This document shows, piece after piece, positions 8,183-18,209 of a stretch of DNA of 64,000 nt. The position numbers were made by a program, and so were the translations under genes. Location of the stretch: NCBI GenBank assembly GCA_019638975.1, contig JAHBST010000001.1, positions 1-64,000 on the forward strand, given 5' to 3'. This stretch comes from Cryobacterium sp. (GTDB lineage Bacteria > Actinomycetota > Actinomycetes > Actinomycetales > Microbacteriaceae). Each line of letters opens with the position of its first letter. Within the stretch, counting starts at the first letter, position 1. The notes below the pieces were generated by a model, which was not told the DNA's origin, did no database searches, and saw only the letters and a list, made by a program, of their open reading frames with translations.

Positions 8183-8605
8183 ATGATTCCCGCGATCAAC
8201 TATTGGGCCGTCATCCTCGCCACGCTGTCGACCATGGTCGTCGGCTCGATTTGGTACACGCCGAAGGTCTTCGGAAACTACTGGATGAAGAAATCGGGCG
8301 TGACTCCCTCGGGAAAGGCGAGCGATGCGTTCGGTCCCATCCTCACGACCGTGCTCGTGAGCTTCGTGTCCGCGTGGGTTCTCGCCGGCGCAGCCTACAT
8401 TTCCTGGAAGTTCTACGAAGGCGGATTCCTTTGGGCCACAATCGCGACCGCGATCGTGCTGTGGGCCGGATTCACTGCCGCGAGGTTCATCACCCACGAC
8501 GCATTCGACAAACGGCCGAGTGGGCTGACCCTGCTGAATATCGCCCACGAACTCGTCACTTTTGTCGTGATGGCCGTCATCATCGGGGTGTGGCCCCCCG
8601 CGTGA
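8183..8605 (+). CDS. DUF1761-family membrane protein
   Basis: 140 aa with four predicted transmembrane segments. The N-terminal NYWAVILATLSTMVVGSIWY and the following GNYWMKKSG are typical of DUF1761, a family without a known function. It has its own promoter and ribosome-binding site. Convergent with the NmrA-like gene, 15 bp apart. Confidence 0.82.
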   Translation: MIPAINYWAVILATLSTMVVGSIWYTPKVFGNYWMKKSGVTPSGKASDAFGPILTTVLVSFVSAWVLAGAAYISWKFYEGGFLWATIATAIVLWAGFTAARFITHDAFDKRPSGLTLLNIAHELVTFVVMAVIIGVWPPA

Positions 8606-8620
8606 GCGGGTCGACGCAAT

Positions 8621-9358
8621 TCACTTCCCGTATTTGTCGCGAAGGAATTCGTCGAAAGTCGAGGTGCCGTAGGGTCGCCCGGGCACGAGATTGTGGCCTG
8701 CGGCATACCCTTTGACGATCTTGCCGGGCATGTTCGCGGTCCAGATCGCCCGACGTGAGCCGTTCGAGTTCTTCCACTTCTGCGCGAGTTCGGTCGCCGT
8801 CAGGCTCTCCGGTCCTCCGATGTCGGCCACGCGGCCTGCGGGGGCACTACCGACGAGTTCGACCAGTCGAGTCGCAACGTCGTCCGTTGAAATCGGCTGG
8901 AACGAGAACTTCGGCGCCACGATCAGGGGCAGAAATCGTTGCGCACTGAAAATCCCATCGACGAACTGATGGAATTGCGTGGCCCTGACTATCGAAAAAG
9001 GAACGCGCGATTTCTCGAGGTACTTCTCGATTTCGACTTTTCCCTTGTAATAGCCCAGCGGAATGCTCTCGATTCCGACAATGGAGATCAGAACGAAATG
9101 CGCTATCCCCGCGTCTCGGCACGCGTCGATTGCGGCCTTCGCCTGCTCGACATCGCGAGAGCCGGTAGCCAGGTGCACGACCGTATCGACGTCCTCGATG
9201 GCCTCGGGGATGCCCTCCCCCGTCAGCAGGTCTCCCGTCGTGAGCCCGTCGCCGGATTTCCTGCTGAGAGCTCGAACGCGATATCCGGCATCCTTCACCG
9301 TTCGGGCGGTCGGGGTGCCGAGAGTGCCGGTTGCTCCGGTCACGAGGACTGTCTTCAC
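8621..9358 (-). CDS. NAD(P)-binding atypical SDR (NmrA/NAD-dependent epimerase-like)
   Basis: 245 aa. The Rossmann N-terminus VLVTGATGTLG binds NAD(P). The sequence LISIVGIESIPLGYYKGKVEIEKYLEKS replaces the classical YxxxK with YYKGK. The C-terminal part matches atypical SDRs of the NmrA/YtfG type, which act as redox sensors or small-molecule reductases. The start is GTG at 9358 with GGAG 5 nt upstream; CAGAAT 6 nt upstream could make it leaderless. Divergent from the DUF2277 gene, 52 bp apart. Confidence 0.87.
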   Translation of the reverse strand: MKTVLVTGATGTLGTPTARTVKDAGYRVRALSRKSGDGLTTGDLLTGEGIPEAIEDVDTVVHLATGSRDVEQAKAAIDACRDAGIAHFVLISIVGIESIPLGYYKGKVEIEKYLEKSRVPFSIVRATQFHQFVDGIFSAQRFLPLIVAPKFSFQPISTDDVATRLVELVGSAPAGRVADIGGPESLTATELAQKWKNSNGSRRAIWTANMPGKIVKGYAAGHNLVPGRPYGTSTFDEFLRDKYGK

Positions 9359-9398
9359 GTCTCCATTCTGCTCCTCGCGGGACGTCGGACGCCCACGC

Positions 9399-9404
9399 TA
9401 GCCT
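9399..9404 (+). promoter_or_regulatory. -10 box TAGCCT of leaderless DUF2277 gene
   Basis: TAGCCT, 6 nt, ATG at 9411. The same box and spacing precede dinB. Confidence 0.6.
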
Positions 9405-9410
9405 CTCGGT

Positions 9411-9683
9411 ATGTGCCGCAACATCCATACACTCCACAATTTCGCTCCCGCCGCAAGCGAGGACGAAGTTCACGCCGCCGCACTGCAATATGTTCGCAAG
9501 ATCAGCGGAACGACCAAGCCCTCCAAGGCGAATGCCGACGCGTTTGAGCGAGCAGTGCACGAGGTCGCCCACGCGACGCAGCATTTGTTGCAGGACCTGG
9601 TCGCGACGACGCCCCCGAAAGATCGCGACGTCGAGGCCGAGAAGGCGAAGGCGCGGTCGGCCAGGCGATTTGCCAACGCGTAG
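9411..9683 (+). CDS. DUF2277-family protein
   Basis: 90 aa. The N-terminus MCRNIHTLHNF and the following VHAAALQYVRKISGTTKPS are characteristic of DUF2277, a short helical family of unknown function in actinobacteria and others. The C-terminal tail is charged. Expressed from a leaderless promoter. Confidence 0.85.
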   Translation: MCRNIHTLHNFAPAASEDEVHAAALQYVRKISGTTKPSKANADAFERAVHEVAHATQHLLQDLVATTPPKDRDVEAEKAKARSARRFANA

Positions 9684-9776
9684 GGCTCCACTCGCCCTCG
9701 CGCGCCATGCGTGCGAGAACCACGAAGCGAGAATTGGTCGCGTCGGCTGGCACTATCGCTCATGGACGCGCCCCCC

Positions 9777-9782
9777 TATCAT
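9777..9782 (+). promoter_or_regulatory. -10 box TATCAT of leaderless PLP decarboxylase gene
   Basis: TATCAT, 6 nt, ATG at 9789. It argues against two in-frame starts further upstream, which have no ribosome-binding site. Confidence 0.55.
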
Positions 9783-9788
9783 GTGCCA

Positions 9789-11180
9789 ATGTCCCCAAAC
9801 GCAGAAGACTTCCGTGCCGCCCTCGATCGAGCCCACACGCATTCCCTCGCGTGGCTGGACTCCCTCGACTCCCGGACGGTAGGGCCCCGCGCCACCGCAG
9901 ACGAGTTGCTCGTCGAATTTTCCGGGCCCCTGCAGGAAGGCAATCGAGCGCCGGCCACCGTCGTCGACGAGTTGGCGACACTCGCCGAACCGGGCCTCAT
10001 GTCGATGGCATCCGGCCGATTCTTCGGCTGGGTCATTGGCGGCACCCTGCCCGCGGCCATGGCTGCCGACTGGCTCGTGAGCGCGTGGGACCAGAACGCT
10101 GCGCTGCGAGCGGCCACGCCGGCTACTGCCGCGATCGAGCAGGCGGCCGGAGATTGGCTGCTCGACCTACTGGGGCTGCCCCCGACTGCGGACGTGGGAT
10201 TCACGACCGGCGCGACTTCGTCGAATTTCGTCGGACTCGCCTCGGCTCGGCAGTTCGTTCTCGACGCGGCGGGCTGGAATCTTGCGCAAGACGGCCTGAC
10301 CGGTGCTCCGAAAGTGACCGTGTTCGTCGGCGCAGACCGGCATGCATCCATCGACCTGGCACTCAAAACCCTTGGACTTGGTTCGCCGGTTCCCGTTGCG
10401 GCCGACGATCAGGGCCGGATCATTCCCGCCGAATTGGCAAAGGCCATGGATGCCGCGGCCGGACCTGCCATTGTCTGCTTGCAGGTCGGCAATCTCCATT
10501 CTGGATCGTTCGACCCGATCTCCGAGGCGACCGAGATCGCACACGCTCGCGGCGCTTGGGTGCACGTCGACGGCGCGTTCGGATTGTGGGCAGCCGTCAG
10601 CCCGTCGTTGCGCCACCACCTCGCCGGGCTCGAGACGTGCGACTCGTGGGCGACGGATGCGCACAAAACCCTCAATGTCCCGTACGACTGCGGTGTCGCG
10701 ATCGTCTCGCGGCCAGACGTCGTGCGCTCCGTCTTCGGCGTGCACACGAGTTACCTTCTCAACGACGACACCGGTCCGGGCGATCCGTTCGAAAAGGTAC
10801 CCGAGTTCTCCCGCAGGGCGCGCGGCGTTCCCGTGTGGGCCGCCCTCCGATCGCTCGGCCGCTCGGGCGTCATCGCTCTCGTGGACGGCCTCGTGGCCAA
10901 TGCTCAGAAGTTCTCCCGTGCTCTCACAGCCATGCCGGGAGCCGAGGTCATCAATGACGTCGTCTTCACCCAAGTTTGCGTGAGTTTCGGATCCGACGAA
11001 CGCACGCGCGACGTCATCGCGCACTTGCTGTCCGAGGGTGTGACGTGGATGTCGGGGTCGAGGTGGGCGGGGCGAGACATTTTGCGCATCTCGGTGAGCA
11101 ACTGGACAACCGATGACGGCGACATCGACGTCTCCCTCGCGGCGATCGCACGTGCGATGGAATCCGCGGATTCCCGCTGA
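9789..11180 (+). CDS. Group II PLP-dependent decarboxylase
   Basis: 463 aa fold-type I enzyme of the aromatic-L-amino-acid/glutamate decarboxylase group. Visible elements are FTTGATSSNFVGLASAR (cofactor phosphate region), HVDGAFGLWA with the Asp that pairs with the pyridine nitrogen, and SWATDAHKTLNVPYDCG with the Schiff-base lysine. The substrate cannot be assigned. An upstream in-frame extension was not used because of the leaderless promoter at 9777. Confidence 0.88.
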   Translation: MSPNAEDFRAALDRAHTHSLAWLDSLDSRTVGPRATADELLVEFSGPLQEGNRAPATVVDELATLAEPGLMSMASGRFFGWVIGGTLPAAMAADWLVSAWDQNAALRAATPATAAIEQAAGDWLLDLLGLPPTADVGFTTGATSSNFVGLASARQFVLDAAGWNLAQDGLTGAPKVTVFVGADRHASIDLALKTLGLGSPVPVAADDQGRIIPAELAKAMDAAAGPAIVCLQVGNLHSGSFDPISEATEIAHARGAWVHVDGAFGLWAAVSPSLRHHLAGLETCDSWATDAHKTLNVPYDCGVAIVSRPDVVRSVFGVHTSYLLNDDTGPGDPFEKVPEFSRRARGVPVWAALRSLGRSGVIALVDGLVANAQKFSRALTAMPGAEVINDVVFTQVCVSFGSDERTRDVIAHLLSEGVTWMSGSRWAGRDILRISVSNWTTDDGDIDVSLAAIARAMESADSR

Positions 11181-11333
11181 GAAAAACGCCCCTGCACCGA
11201 TTACGTCAAAACCCCCTGCCGCGCGGGCCCCAATTGTCGGTATCTTGTTGACCAACTACGTGCCGTCAACCTCGAAAGCACGCTCGAACGTCGAACCAGT
11301 ACACAGCAGTATCGAACCGAACCAGGAGAGATC

Positions 11334-11966
11334 GTGAAAAAGTCAATTGTCTTCGCCGTTGGGGCTGCCGTTGCCGCCCTCGTGCTTTCCGGATGCACCC
11401 CCGGTGGCGCTCCCGCCGGAGGCGGAACTCCCGAACCGGTTCCCACCGTCACGGTGACCGTCACTCCCGCGCCGGTTGCAGAGCCGGACTACGGCTTCAC
11501 CTTCTTTCACGAAGCGACCATCGGATCGACGTGGGCTCAAATGAGCGCCCAACTTCACATGCCCGTCGGCCCGTATGACGGATGCGCCTGGTACGGATCA
11601 TTGTGGAACACGGAACTGGCGACGACGAACGCGTTCCTCGACTCAAGGAACCCCTCCGCTGGTGCAACCTTCTTCTACACCGATTACTACCTCGCGGCGA
11701 GCGGGGCGAACTTCCCACGCAACGCGGAAGGCGTCGGGGTCGGAAGCACGAAGGCCGAGATCCTCGCGGCATACCCGTCAGCCGTCGTTGACTCCTACAC
11801 CGACCTCGGCGCAGGAACGATGACGCGGATCACCGTCGCGGACAGCGCGAGCGGTTCGAAATACGTGTTCGCGATCACCGGAAACGCCGGTGCCAACGTT
11901 GTGGACCTCCTGCAGTGGGGTCCGGCCGCCGGCACGCAGTGGAGCCATCTCTGCACCGGTTTCTAG
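11334..11966 (+). CDS. Secreted lipoprotein of unknown function
   Basis: 210 aa. The signal peptide has KK, a hydrophobic core and lipobox LSGC (C20 lipidated). A Pro/Thr-rich linker (PVPTVTVTVTPAPVAEP) leads to a globular domain of about 160 residues with two Cys. The start is GTG at 11334 with an AGGAGAG ribosome-binding site 4 nt upstream. The upstream 150 bp hold the promoter, which I cannot place. Convergent with the DUF4232-like lipoprotein gene. Confidence 0.85.
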   Translation: MKKSIVFAVGAAVAALVLSGCTPGGAPAGGGTPEPVPTVTVTVTPAPVAEPDYGFTFFHEATIGSTWAQMSAQLHMPVGPYDGCAWYGSLWNTELATTNAFLDSRNPSAGATFFYTDYYLAASGANFPRNAEGVGVGSTKAEILAAYPSAVVDSYTDLGAGTMTRITVADSASGSKYVFAITGNAGANVVDLLQWGPAAGTQWSHLCTGF

Positions 11967-11993
11967 ACCGGCGCGGTCGAATCGCGGTGCGAA

Positions 11994-12584
11994 TCACGGT
12001 GCCGTGACCGGACCCACCGTCATCCACACTGCGCCGTTGGAGCAGGCCGCGAGGTTGTCGTCATCGACAGAAATCGGTGAAAGCGAATGCGGGGGTGTCA
12101 CGTCGTAGCCGGAACCGTGATCGACCACGCACGCGTCACCGAGCGGACCGCCATCCGGGTCGATATTCACCGAGGTCAGCAGCGCAACCGCGGTACCCCC
12201 AGAGGGCACCGTGACGACGGTCGGCGAGGCGCTCGAATCATCCTCGCTGCTCGCGCCCATCGTCACGCCTGACGACATGACCTGCACGCTCGGGAATCCG
12301 CTGAGTGCGCACTCTGGCCCATTGTTCGTGAACACGATGAGGGAATGAAGGTGCCCTGACGAGGCGCTCGCTTCCTGTACGGATACCGAGAGGTTTGCGG
12401 TGAGGCACTGGTTGGCCGGTGCGCCGGGTGCGAATTGTTCCGGGGCGGGTGACGGGCTCGCCGAAGGCGAGGACGCCGACGAGGATGAGGACGGGGACGA
12501 GGACGGTGGCGAGACGACCGTCACACAACCCGCCAGGAGCAACACGGCGAACGACGGCACGACCAAGGAAATTCTGCGCGGCAT
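11994..12584 (-). CDS. DUF4232-like lipoprotein
   Basis: 196 aa. The signal peptide has lipobox LLAGC, followed by a Ser/Pro linker of about 35 residues and a domain with ANQCLTANLSVSV, FTNNGPECALSGFP and CSNGAVWMTVG, typical of the DUF4232 family of actinobacterial surface proteins. The ATG at 12584 has a GAGAGGAG ribosome-binding site; 16 upstream codons are open but unlikely. Function unknown. Confidence 0.85.
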   Translation of the reverse strand: MPRRISLVVPSFAVLLLAGCVTVVSPPSSSPSSSSSASSPSASPSPAPEQFAPGAPANQCLTANLSVSVQEASASSGHLHSLIVFTNNGPECALSGFPSVQVMSSGVTMGASSEDDSSASPTVVTVPSGGTAVALLTSVNIDPDGGPLGDACVVDHGSGYDVTPPHSLSPISVDDDNLAACSNGAVWMTVGPVTAP

Positions 12585-12686
12585 GAGCACTCCTCTCATT
12601 GACTGGAGGTCAGTGTAATGCCGGAAATTCACGTTGGGCTGAGATTCTGGGCGGCCGCAATGAGCGTGTCAAAAGCCGGATGACTG

Positions 12687-13160
12687 CTAGGCGAGATTCC
12701 GCCGCATCCTCAACTGTTCGACAGTCGGCCGCATCGGTTCGCGTTCGCCGGTCGCGACGAAACCGCACCGGGAATACAGTCGCTTCGCGGCATCGTTGTC
12801 GTCCGCGACCCAGAGCGCGAGAGACGACACCCCCTCGTTCCGCGCCCATTCTTCGACCGATTCGATGAGTGCTGCCGCGACCCCCGACCCGCGCGCGACC
12901 GGATCCACCCACATCGCCACGAGCTCGCGGCTGTCGTCTTCGTGGGGGTCTGCAACTCCGGATGCCGTCCCTACCGCTCCCTCATCCGTTCGGGCCAGAA
13001 ACGTGGCGCCGTTCTCAAGACGGTCCCTCCACTTCGGCTCGTCGAACGCGAGCTCGCGCTCGAGCGTGGAACAAAACGCGTTGGGGTCGAGGCGGAGAGC
13101 GCGAAGCCGAATGTCCCGGCTCACCGCCCAGTCCTCCGCCGTTGCGCGGGAAATTTCCAT
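12687..13160 (-). CDS. GNAT-family N-acetyltransferase
   Basis: 157 aa GNAT protein. LVAMWVDPVARGSGVAAALIESVEEWA is the beta4/acetyl-CoA loop region and NDAAKRLYSRCGF the C-terminal motif. Substrate unknown. The start at 13160 is supported by GATAAT 6 nt upstream (leaderless). Divergent from the MFS gene with 118 bp between starts. Confidence 0.88.
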   Translation of the reverse strand: MEISRATAEDWAVSRDIRLRALRLDPNAFCSTLERELAFDEPKWRDRLENGATFLARTDEGAVGTASGVADPHEDDSRELVAMWVDPVARGSGVAAALIESVEEWARNEGVSSLALWVADDNDAAKRLYSRCGFVATGEREPMRPTVEQLRMRRNLA

Positions 13161-13166
13161 GCCCCC

Positions 13167-13172
13167 ATTATC
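13167..13172 (-). promoter_or_regulatory. -10 box GATAAT of leaderless GNAT gene
   Basis: GATAAT preceded by TGC (extended -10 like), 6 nt before the ATG at 13160. Confidence 0.5.
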
Positions 13173-13266
13173 GCAACGCGAGGCTCCGACGGGAGTGGAT
13201 CGCCGGGGTCGGAGCGAGGTCATCGGGATCGTCGTCGTGTGCCGCGCGAATCCGAAAGCTAAGGCT

Positions 13267-13272
13267 TAGGCT
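13267..13272 (+). promoter_or_regulatory. -10 box TAGGCT of leaderless MFS gene
   Basis: TAGGCT, 6 nt, GTG at 13279. Confidence 0.6.
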
Positions 13273-13278
13273 CTGAAG

Positions 13279-14712
13279 GTGCCTTCAGAATTGCCGGATA
13301 CCAGTGCGCCCACGCCCGGCGAAGGCACAGAAGCAGTTTCCCGCTCAGGCGATGCGCCGCAGGGTTCTGCACGATCGGGACTCTTCAGCCGCGGATACTT
13401 GTGGATCACCATCGGCTCGTGCGCGCTCGTCTTTCTCGGCGCTTTCGAATCCCTCGCCGTCACGACGATCATGCCCGTCGTCAGTGCCGACCTCGACGGA
13501 GCGAGCCTGTATGCGCTCGCCTTCGCCGGCCCGTTGGCGACGGGAGTCATCGGCATGGTGCTCGCGGGCAATTGGTCGGATCGAAGCGGGCCTGTCGCGC
13601 CGCTCTACACGTCATCCGTCCTCTTCGCCATCGGATTGCTCATTGCGGGAACCTCGTTCACGATGCCGATGCTCGTCGCCGGGAGGCTCATTCAGGGGCT
13701 CGGCACGGGAGCCGTCACGGTGGCACTCTATGTCGTCGTCGCGCGCGTCTACCCGGCCCGATTGCATCCATCGATTTTTGCCGGATTCGCTGCCGCGTGG
13801 GTCATCCCGTCGCTCATCGGCCCCTTCGCCGCCGGACTCGTCACGGAGCTCCTGACCTGGCACTGGGTTTTCCTGGGCGTCGTCGGCCTCGTCGCTCTCG
13901 CTACCGCCATGGTCGCCCCTGCACTGCGCGGTCTGCACGGACGGCCTAGGGAAAGTGGTCCGGATGCGCCGCCGGCGCCATGGGCTTTCCGCCGAATAGC
14001 ATGGGCAACGCTCGCCGCTGCCGCGGTACTCACGCTCAGCCTCGTATCCGAGGTTCCCGGAATCGGCACTCCGCTCGCACTCGTCGCGGCCGCGATCGCC
14101 ATCTTCGCCGTGCGGCCGCTCCTCCCGGTTGGAACGCTCGTGGCCCGTCGGGGGTTACCGAGTGTGATCCTCATGCGGGGGCTCGCGGCTTCCGCATTTT
14201 TCGGGGCCGAAGTGTATTTGCCGTACCTTCTCATCGAACGCTACGGATTCAACCCGAGTCTTGCCGGTCTCGCGCTCACTCTCGGCGCCCTCGCGTGGGC
14301 CGGCGCGTCATGGCTTCAAGGACGTTTGGCTGAGCGGTTGCGCGACGCCGTCTGCACGACGATGGGAGGCGCGCTTGTTCTCGCGGCCATTCTTTCCGCC
14401 CTCCTGACAACTCTCTTCGGTCTGCCGCCCGCGGTCGCGATTGCCGGATGGGTGTTGGGGGGCGGCGGTATGGGCCTCATCTACCCACGCTTGAGCACCC
14501 TGACGCTCGCGCTCTCCGCACCCGCCGCTCAAGGGTTCAATAGCTCGGCCCTTGCCATCGGCGACTCCCTCGGCAGTGCGCTGTCACTTGCGATCACGGG
14601 AGTTGTGTTCGCCGCGTTCGCGACGATCGGATTGCCTTTCGCCGGTGTTTTCGCCTTCGCCTCCGTCATCGCGATCATCGCGATCGCGGTGGCACCGCGA
14701 GTGGCACCCTAG
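13279..14712 (+). CDS. MFS transporter
   Basis: 477 aa with 12-14 hydrophobic segments. The first helix follows a polar 30-residue N-terminus; GALESLA-type and [10 protein letters not shown] motif A elements are visible ([17 protein letters not shown]). It resembles drug-efflux DHA2/DHA1 permeases; the substrate is unknown. Start GTG at 13279 by the leaderless pattern. The stop overlaps the gatB stop by 4 bp on the opposite strand, leaving no room for a separate terminator. Confidence 0.9.
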   Translation: MPSELPDTSAPTPGEGTEAVSRSGDAPQGSARSGLFSRGYLWITIGSCALVFLGAFESLAVTTIMPVVSADLDGASLYALAFAGPLATGVIGMVLAGNWSDRSGPVAPLYTSSVLFAIGLLIAGTSFTMPMLVAGRLIQGLGTGAVTVALYVVVARVYPARLHPSIFAGFAAAWVIPSLIGPFAAGLVTELLTWHWVFLGVVGLVALATAMVAPALRGLHGRPRESGPDAPPAPWAFRRIAWATLAAAAVLTLSLVSEVPGIGTPLALVAAAIAIFAVRPLLPVGTLVARRGLPSVILMRGLAASAFFGAEVYLPYLLIERYGFNPSLAGLALTLGALAWAGASWLQGRLAERLRDAVCTTMGGALVLAAILSALLTTLFGLPPAVAIAGWVLGGGGMGLIYPRLSTLTLALSAPAAQGFNSSALAIGDSLGSALSLAITGVVFAAFATIGLPFAGVFAFASVIAIIAIAVAPRVAP

Positions 14713-16238
14713 CGTTCTGCCGCGGAACCCGTCGCCCGTTCGAGCACGAGTTCTCGCACGCGCGCGGCATCCGCTTGCCCGTGCATCGCCTTCATGACGG
14801 CGCCGATGACGGCTCCCGCGGCCTGCACCTTGCCATCCCTGATTTTCTCCAGGATGTCGGGTTGCGCGGCGAGGGCTTCATCGATCGCGGCGATGAGGGC
14901 GCCGTCGTCCGAGACGACCTTGAGGCCGCGCTTCTCGACGACGTCGGCGGGAGAGCCCTCGCCTGCGATCACCCCTTCGAGAACCTGTCGGGCCAGCCGA
15001 TCGGTGAGCTCACCGGATTCGACGAGAGAGACGAGAGCCGCGACGTCCGAGGGCGAGACGAGCGACGACGGGTCGACGGAATCCTGATTGGCGATTCTCG
15101 CGATCTCGCCCGTCCACCACTTGCGTGCTTGTGCCGGGGATGCGCCCGCCGCGACCGTCGACTCGACCTCGACGAGAAGCCCCGAATTCACGACATCCTG
15201 GAACTCGAGATCGGTAAAACCCCACGCGTCTTTGAGCCGGCGACGGCGTTCGGCGGGAGGTTCCGGGAGGGCGGATCGCAACTCCTCGATGAGCGCCGCA
15301 GAGGGCTCGACGGGCAGCAGATCGGGTTCCGGGAAATAGCGGTAATCGTCGGCGTCACTCTTGGGGCGGCCCGCCGACGTCGTGCCGGAATCCTCGTGCC
15401 AGTGCCGGGTCTCCTGAATGATGGTGCCGCCCGCCGCGAGAATTGCCGCTTGCCTCTGGATTTCAAACCGGATCGCGCGCTCCACGCTGCGAAGACTGTT
15501 CACGTTTTTCGTCTCAGTGCGGGTCCCGAGCTTCCCCGAGCCGCGCGGACTGAGCGAGACGTTCGCATCGCAGCGCAAGTTGCCGCGCTCCATGCGCGCT
15601 TCGCTGATGCCGAGCGCTACGACAATGTCGCGAATGGTGGAAACGTACGCTTTGGCAAGCTCCGGCGCATCGTGCTCCGCACCGGAAATCATCTTCGTGA
15701 CGATCTCCACGAGCGGCACACCGGCCCGGTTGTAGTCCACGAGGGAATAGTCGGCACCCTGGATGCGGCCGGTCGCACCACCGACGTGCGTGAGCTTTCC
15801 GGCGTCCTCTTCCATATGCGCGCGTTCGATCTCGACGCGAACGGTGCGGCCGTTGGGCAATTCGACCTCCACGGCACCGTCGTGGGCGATCGGCTCGTCG
15901 TACTGGCTGATCTGATAGTTCTTGGCGAGGTCGGGATAGAAGTAATTTTTGCGCGCGAACCGGCTTGACGGTGCGATGTCGCAGCCGAGCGCGAGACCGA
16001 GGCTAATCGAAAACCGGATTGCCTGTTCATTGACGACCGGCAGCGAGCCGGGAAGTCCGAGACACACTGGCGTCACCATGGTGTTCGGTTCGCCGGCGTC
16101 GGCGCCGGGAGCCGCTGGATTGGGCGCCGACGAGAACATTTTCGTCTTCGTGTTCAGTTCGACGTGAACCTCGAATCCGAGGACGGGTTCGAAGAGCTCG
16201 ATCGCCTTGTCGAAGTCCATGAGTTCCGCGGTGCTCAT
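14709..16238 (-). CDS. gatB: Asp-tRNA(Asn)/Glu-tRNA(Gln) amidotransferase subunit B
   Basis: 509 aa tRNA-binding kinase subunit of GatCAB, which converts mischarged Glu-tRNA(Gln) or Asp-tRNA(Asn). Conserved stretches are [45 protein letters not shown] and RYFPEPDL. The C-terminal YqeY-like domain ends with [19 protein letters not shown]. The start ATG overlaps the gatA stop (ATGA), so translation is coupled. Last gene of gatC-gatA-gatB. Confidence 0.98.
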   Translation of the reverse strand: MSTAELMDFDKAIELFEPVLGFEVHVELNTKTKMFSSAPNPAAPGADAGEPNTMVTPVCLGLPGSLPVVNEQAIRFSISLGLALGCDIAPSSRFARKNYFYPDLAKNYQISQYDEPIAHDGAVEVELPNGRTVRVEIERAHMEEDAGKLTHVGGATGRIQGADYSLVDYNRAGVPLVEIVTKMISGAEHDAPELAKAYVSTIRDIVVALGISEARMERGNLRCDANVSLSPRGSGKLGTRTETKNVNSLRSVERAIRFEIQRQAAILAAGGTIIQETRHWHEDSGTTSAGRPKSDADDYRYFPEPDLLPVEPSAALIEELRSALPEPPAERRRRLKDAWGFTDLEFQDVVNSGLLVEVESTVAAGASPAQARKWWTGEIARIANQDSVDPSSLVSPSDVAALVSLVESGELTDRLARQVLEGVIAGEGSPADVVEKRGLKVVSDDGALIAAIDEALAAQPDILEKIRDGKVQAAGAVIGAVMKAMHGQADAARVRELVLERATGSAAER

Positions 16239-17791
16239 TTCCTCGTCCCTTCGGTGCGGGCGTCGCCGATCTCGGGGAGCGGGTCGAGCGGAAATCGCGG
16301 CGAGTGGCTGAGGAGCGAACGCCCCCAGGATTCCTCGAGCAACGCCTCGAGAGTTGCCCCGACGGTGTAGATCCGGGCATCCTCGAACGCGGGCGCCATG
16401 ATCTGGATTCCCGTGGGCAAGCCGTCTTCGGGGGCGAGGCCCATCGGCAATCCCATTCCGGGCACCCCTGCAAGGTTGGCGGGAATTGTCGCGACGTCGT
16501 TCAAATACATCGCGAGCGGGTCCTCGAGTTTTTCCCCGAGCTTGAACGCCGTCGTCGGCGCCGCGGGAGAGACGAGTACGTCGGCTTTCGCGAACGCGGA
16601 ATCGAAGTCGCGCTGGATGAGAGTGCGCACCTTTTGCGCGCTGCCGTAATACGCGTCGTAGTATCCGGCACTCAGGGCATAGGTTCCGAGGATGATGCGT
16701 CGTTTGACCTCGGGACCGAAACCGGCTTCGCGCGTGGCAGCCATGACGTCTTCGACGGTTCCGCCGCCGGGCGGATTGACCCTGAGGCCGAATCGGACGC
16801 TATCGAATTTCGCGAGGTTGCTCGATGCCTCGGCCGGCAGTATCAGGTAGTACGCGGCGATCGCGTACGTGAAGGAGGGAGCCGATACTTCGACGATGTC
16901 GGCGCCGGCAGCGGCCATGAGGTCCAGTGCTTCGGCGTACCTGGAACTGACGCCCGACTGGAAGCCTTCGCCGCCCAGCTCACGAACTACGCCGACGCGA
17001 ACTCCCGTGAGGGAACCGGATGCCTTCCCGGCCCGTGCGGCATCCGCGAAACACGGCCAGTCCCGATCGAGCGACGTCGAATCGTGCGGGTCGTGGCCGC
17101 CGACGACATCGTGGAGCAGCGCGGCGTCAAGCACGGTTCGCGACACGGGACCCACTTGGTCGAGCGAGGATGCGAGCGCGATCGCGCCGTAACGGGAGAC
17201 GCCGCCGTAGGTGGGCTTCATGCCGACGGTGCCGGTCACTGCGGCAGGTTGCCGGATCGACCCACCGGTGTCGCTGCCGAGGGCGAGCGGAGTCTCGAAA
17301 GCCGCGACGGCGGCCGCCGAACCACCGCCGGATCCACCCGGAATCCGCTCCAGGTCCCAGGGATTGCGAGTCGGGCCGAACGCCGAGTGCTCGGTCGAGG
17401 AGCCCATCGCGAATTCGTCCATGTTGGTCTTGCCCAGCGGTACGAGCTTCGCCGCGCGAAGCCTTTGCACGACGGTCGCATCGTAAGGCGGAATCCAACC
17501 CTCGAGGATGCGCGAGCCGGCCGTGGAGGGCATGTCGCGCGTGCAGAGCACATCCTTGATCGCGACGGGAACCCCCGCGAGAGGCGAGAGCCTGGCGCCG
17601 AGGTTTCGTGCGCCATCCACTTCCGCCGCAACCTTGAGCGCGGTGGCCGACACGTGGAGGAAGGCGTGAACATCTCCATCGACTTCGGCTATCCGGTCGA
17701 GATGCGCTTGGGTGACCTCGACCGACGACACTTCCCGGGAACTGAGCTTTTCGGAAAGCTCGGCGGCCGTGAGCGAGATCAGCTCACTCAC
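16235..17791 (-). CDS. gatA: Asp-tRNA(Asn)/Glu-tRNA(Gln) amidotransferase subunit A
   Basis: 518 aa amidase-signature glutaminase of GatCAB. The Ser-cisSer-Lys triad region is visible: Lys in [12 protein letters not shown], the Ser-rich [13 protein letters not shown], and [13 protein letters not shown]. It supplies ammonia from Gln to GatB. The GTG start overlaps the gatC stop (GTGA) and the stop overlaps gatB, a tight operon. Confidence 0.98.
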   Translation of the reverse strand: MSELISLTAAELSEKLSSREVSSVEVTQAHLDRIAEVDGDVHAFLHVSATALKVAAEVDGARNLGARLSPLAGVPVAIKDVLCTRDMPSTAGSRILEGWIPPYDATVVQRLRAAKLVPLGKTNMDEFAMGSSTEHSAFGPTRNPWDLERIPGGSGGGSAAAVAAFETPLALGSDTGGSIRQPAAVTGTVGMKPTYGGVSRYGAIALASSLDQVGPVSRTVLDAALLHDVVGGHDPHDSTSLDRDWPCFADAARAGKASGSLTGVRVGVVRELGGEGFQSGVSSRYAEALDLMAAAGADIVEVSAPSFTYAIAAYYLILPAEASSNLAKFDSVRFGLRVNPPGGGTVEDVMAATREAGFGPEVKRRIILGTYALSAGYYDAYYGSAQKVRTLIQRDFDSAFAKADVLVSPAAPTTAFKLGEKLEDPLAMYLNDVATIPANLAGVPGMGLPMGLAPEDGLPTGIQIMAPAFEDARIYTVGATLEALLEESWGRSLLSHSPRFPLDPLPEIGDARTEGTRK

Positions 17792-18102
17792 TGTTCCTCC
17801 CCCAGGATTGCCGAAACCTTGAAACGATCTCCGTCTCGTTCCGGCGCACCGGACAATGCCTGCTCGACCGTGAGGGTTTCGCCCGGTACGTCGGCTCGGA
17901 AAACGTTGGCGAGCCGAATCGGATGCGAGGTTGCGGGGACGTCTGGCGTCGCGACTTCGGAAACTTTGGCGATCGACTCGATGATCACGCCGAGTTCACC
18001 CGTCAGCTTCTCTATTTCTTCCGGCGTCAACGCAATTCGAGCGAGGTTCGCCAAATGGGCGACCTGGGCAGCATCGAGGGGGGACGGATTTGTCGCAGAC
18101 AC
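17788..18102 (-). CDS. gatC: Asp-tRNA(Asn)/Glu-tRNA(Gln) amidotransferase subunit C
   Basis: 104 aa, the small clamp subunit that wraps GatA and stabilises the complex. [24 protein letters not shown] is the family hallmark; the C-terminus ([26 protein letters not shown]) contacts GatA. First gene of the gat operon. The GTG at 18102 is set by TAGGAT 6 nt upstream. Confidence 0.96.
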   Translation of the reverse strand: MSATNPSPLDAAQVAHLANLARIALTPEEIEKLTGELGVIIESIAKVSEVATPDVPATSHPIRLANVFRADVPGETLTVEQALSGAPERDGDRFKVSAILGEEQ

Positions 18103-18108
18103 CGTTCA

Positions 18109-18114
18109 ATCCTA
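18109..18114 (-). promoter_or_regulatory. -10 box TAGGAT of leaderless gatC (gat operon promoter)
   Basis: TAGGAT, 6 nt, GTG at 18102. It would drive the whole gatCAB unit. Confidence 0.6.
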
Positions 18115-18161
18115 TTCGAGGCGAACGGTTCCGCCGTTCGGGCGACGCTGCTTTGACGGCA

Positions 18162-18209
18162 CCGCACCGGAGAGGTGCGGCCGGCCGCTCCCTAACGGCG
18201 GCCGGCCGC
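18162..18209. terminator. Tandem GC-rich hairpins after the DUF1023 gene
   Basis: Two hairpins: CCGCACC/GGTGCGG (18162-18180, 5-nt loop), and two copies of the self-palindromic 12-mer GCGGCCGGCCGC (18177-18188 and 18198-18209), which can form a 12-bp stem with a 9-nt loop. The larger one covers the stop of the minus-strand hydrolase gene. There is no T tract. It separates that gene from the gat promoter. Confidence 0.6.
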
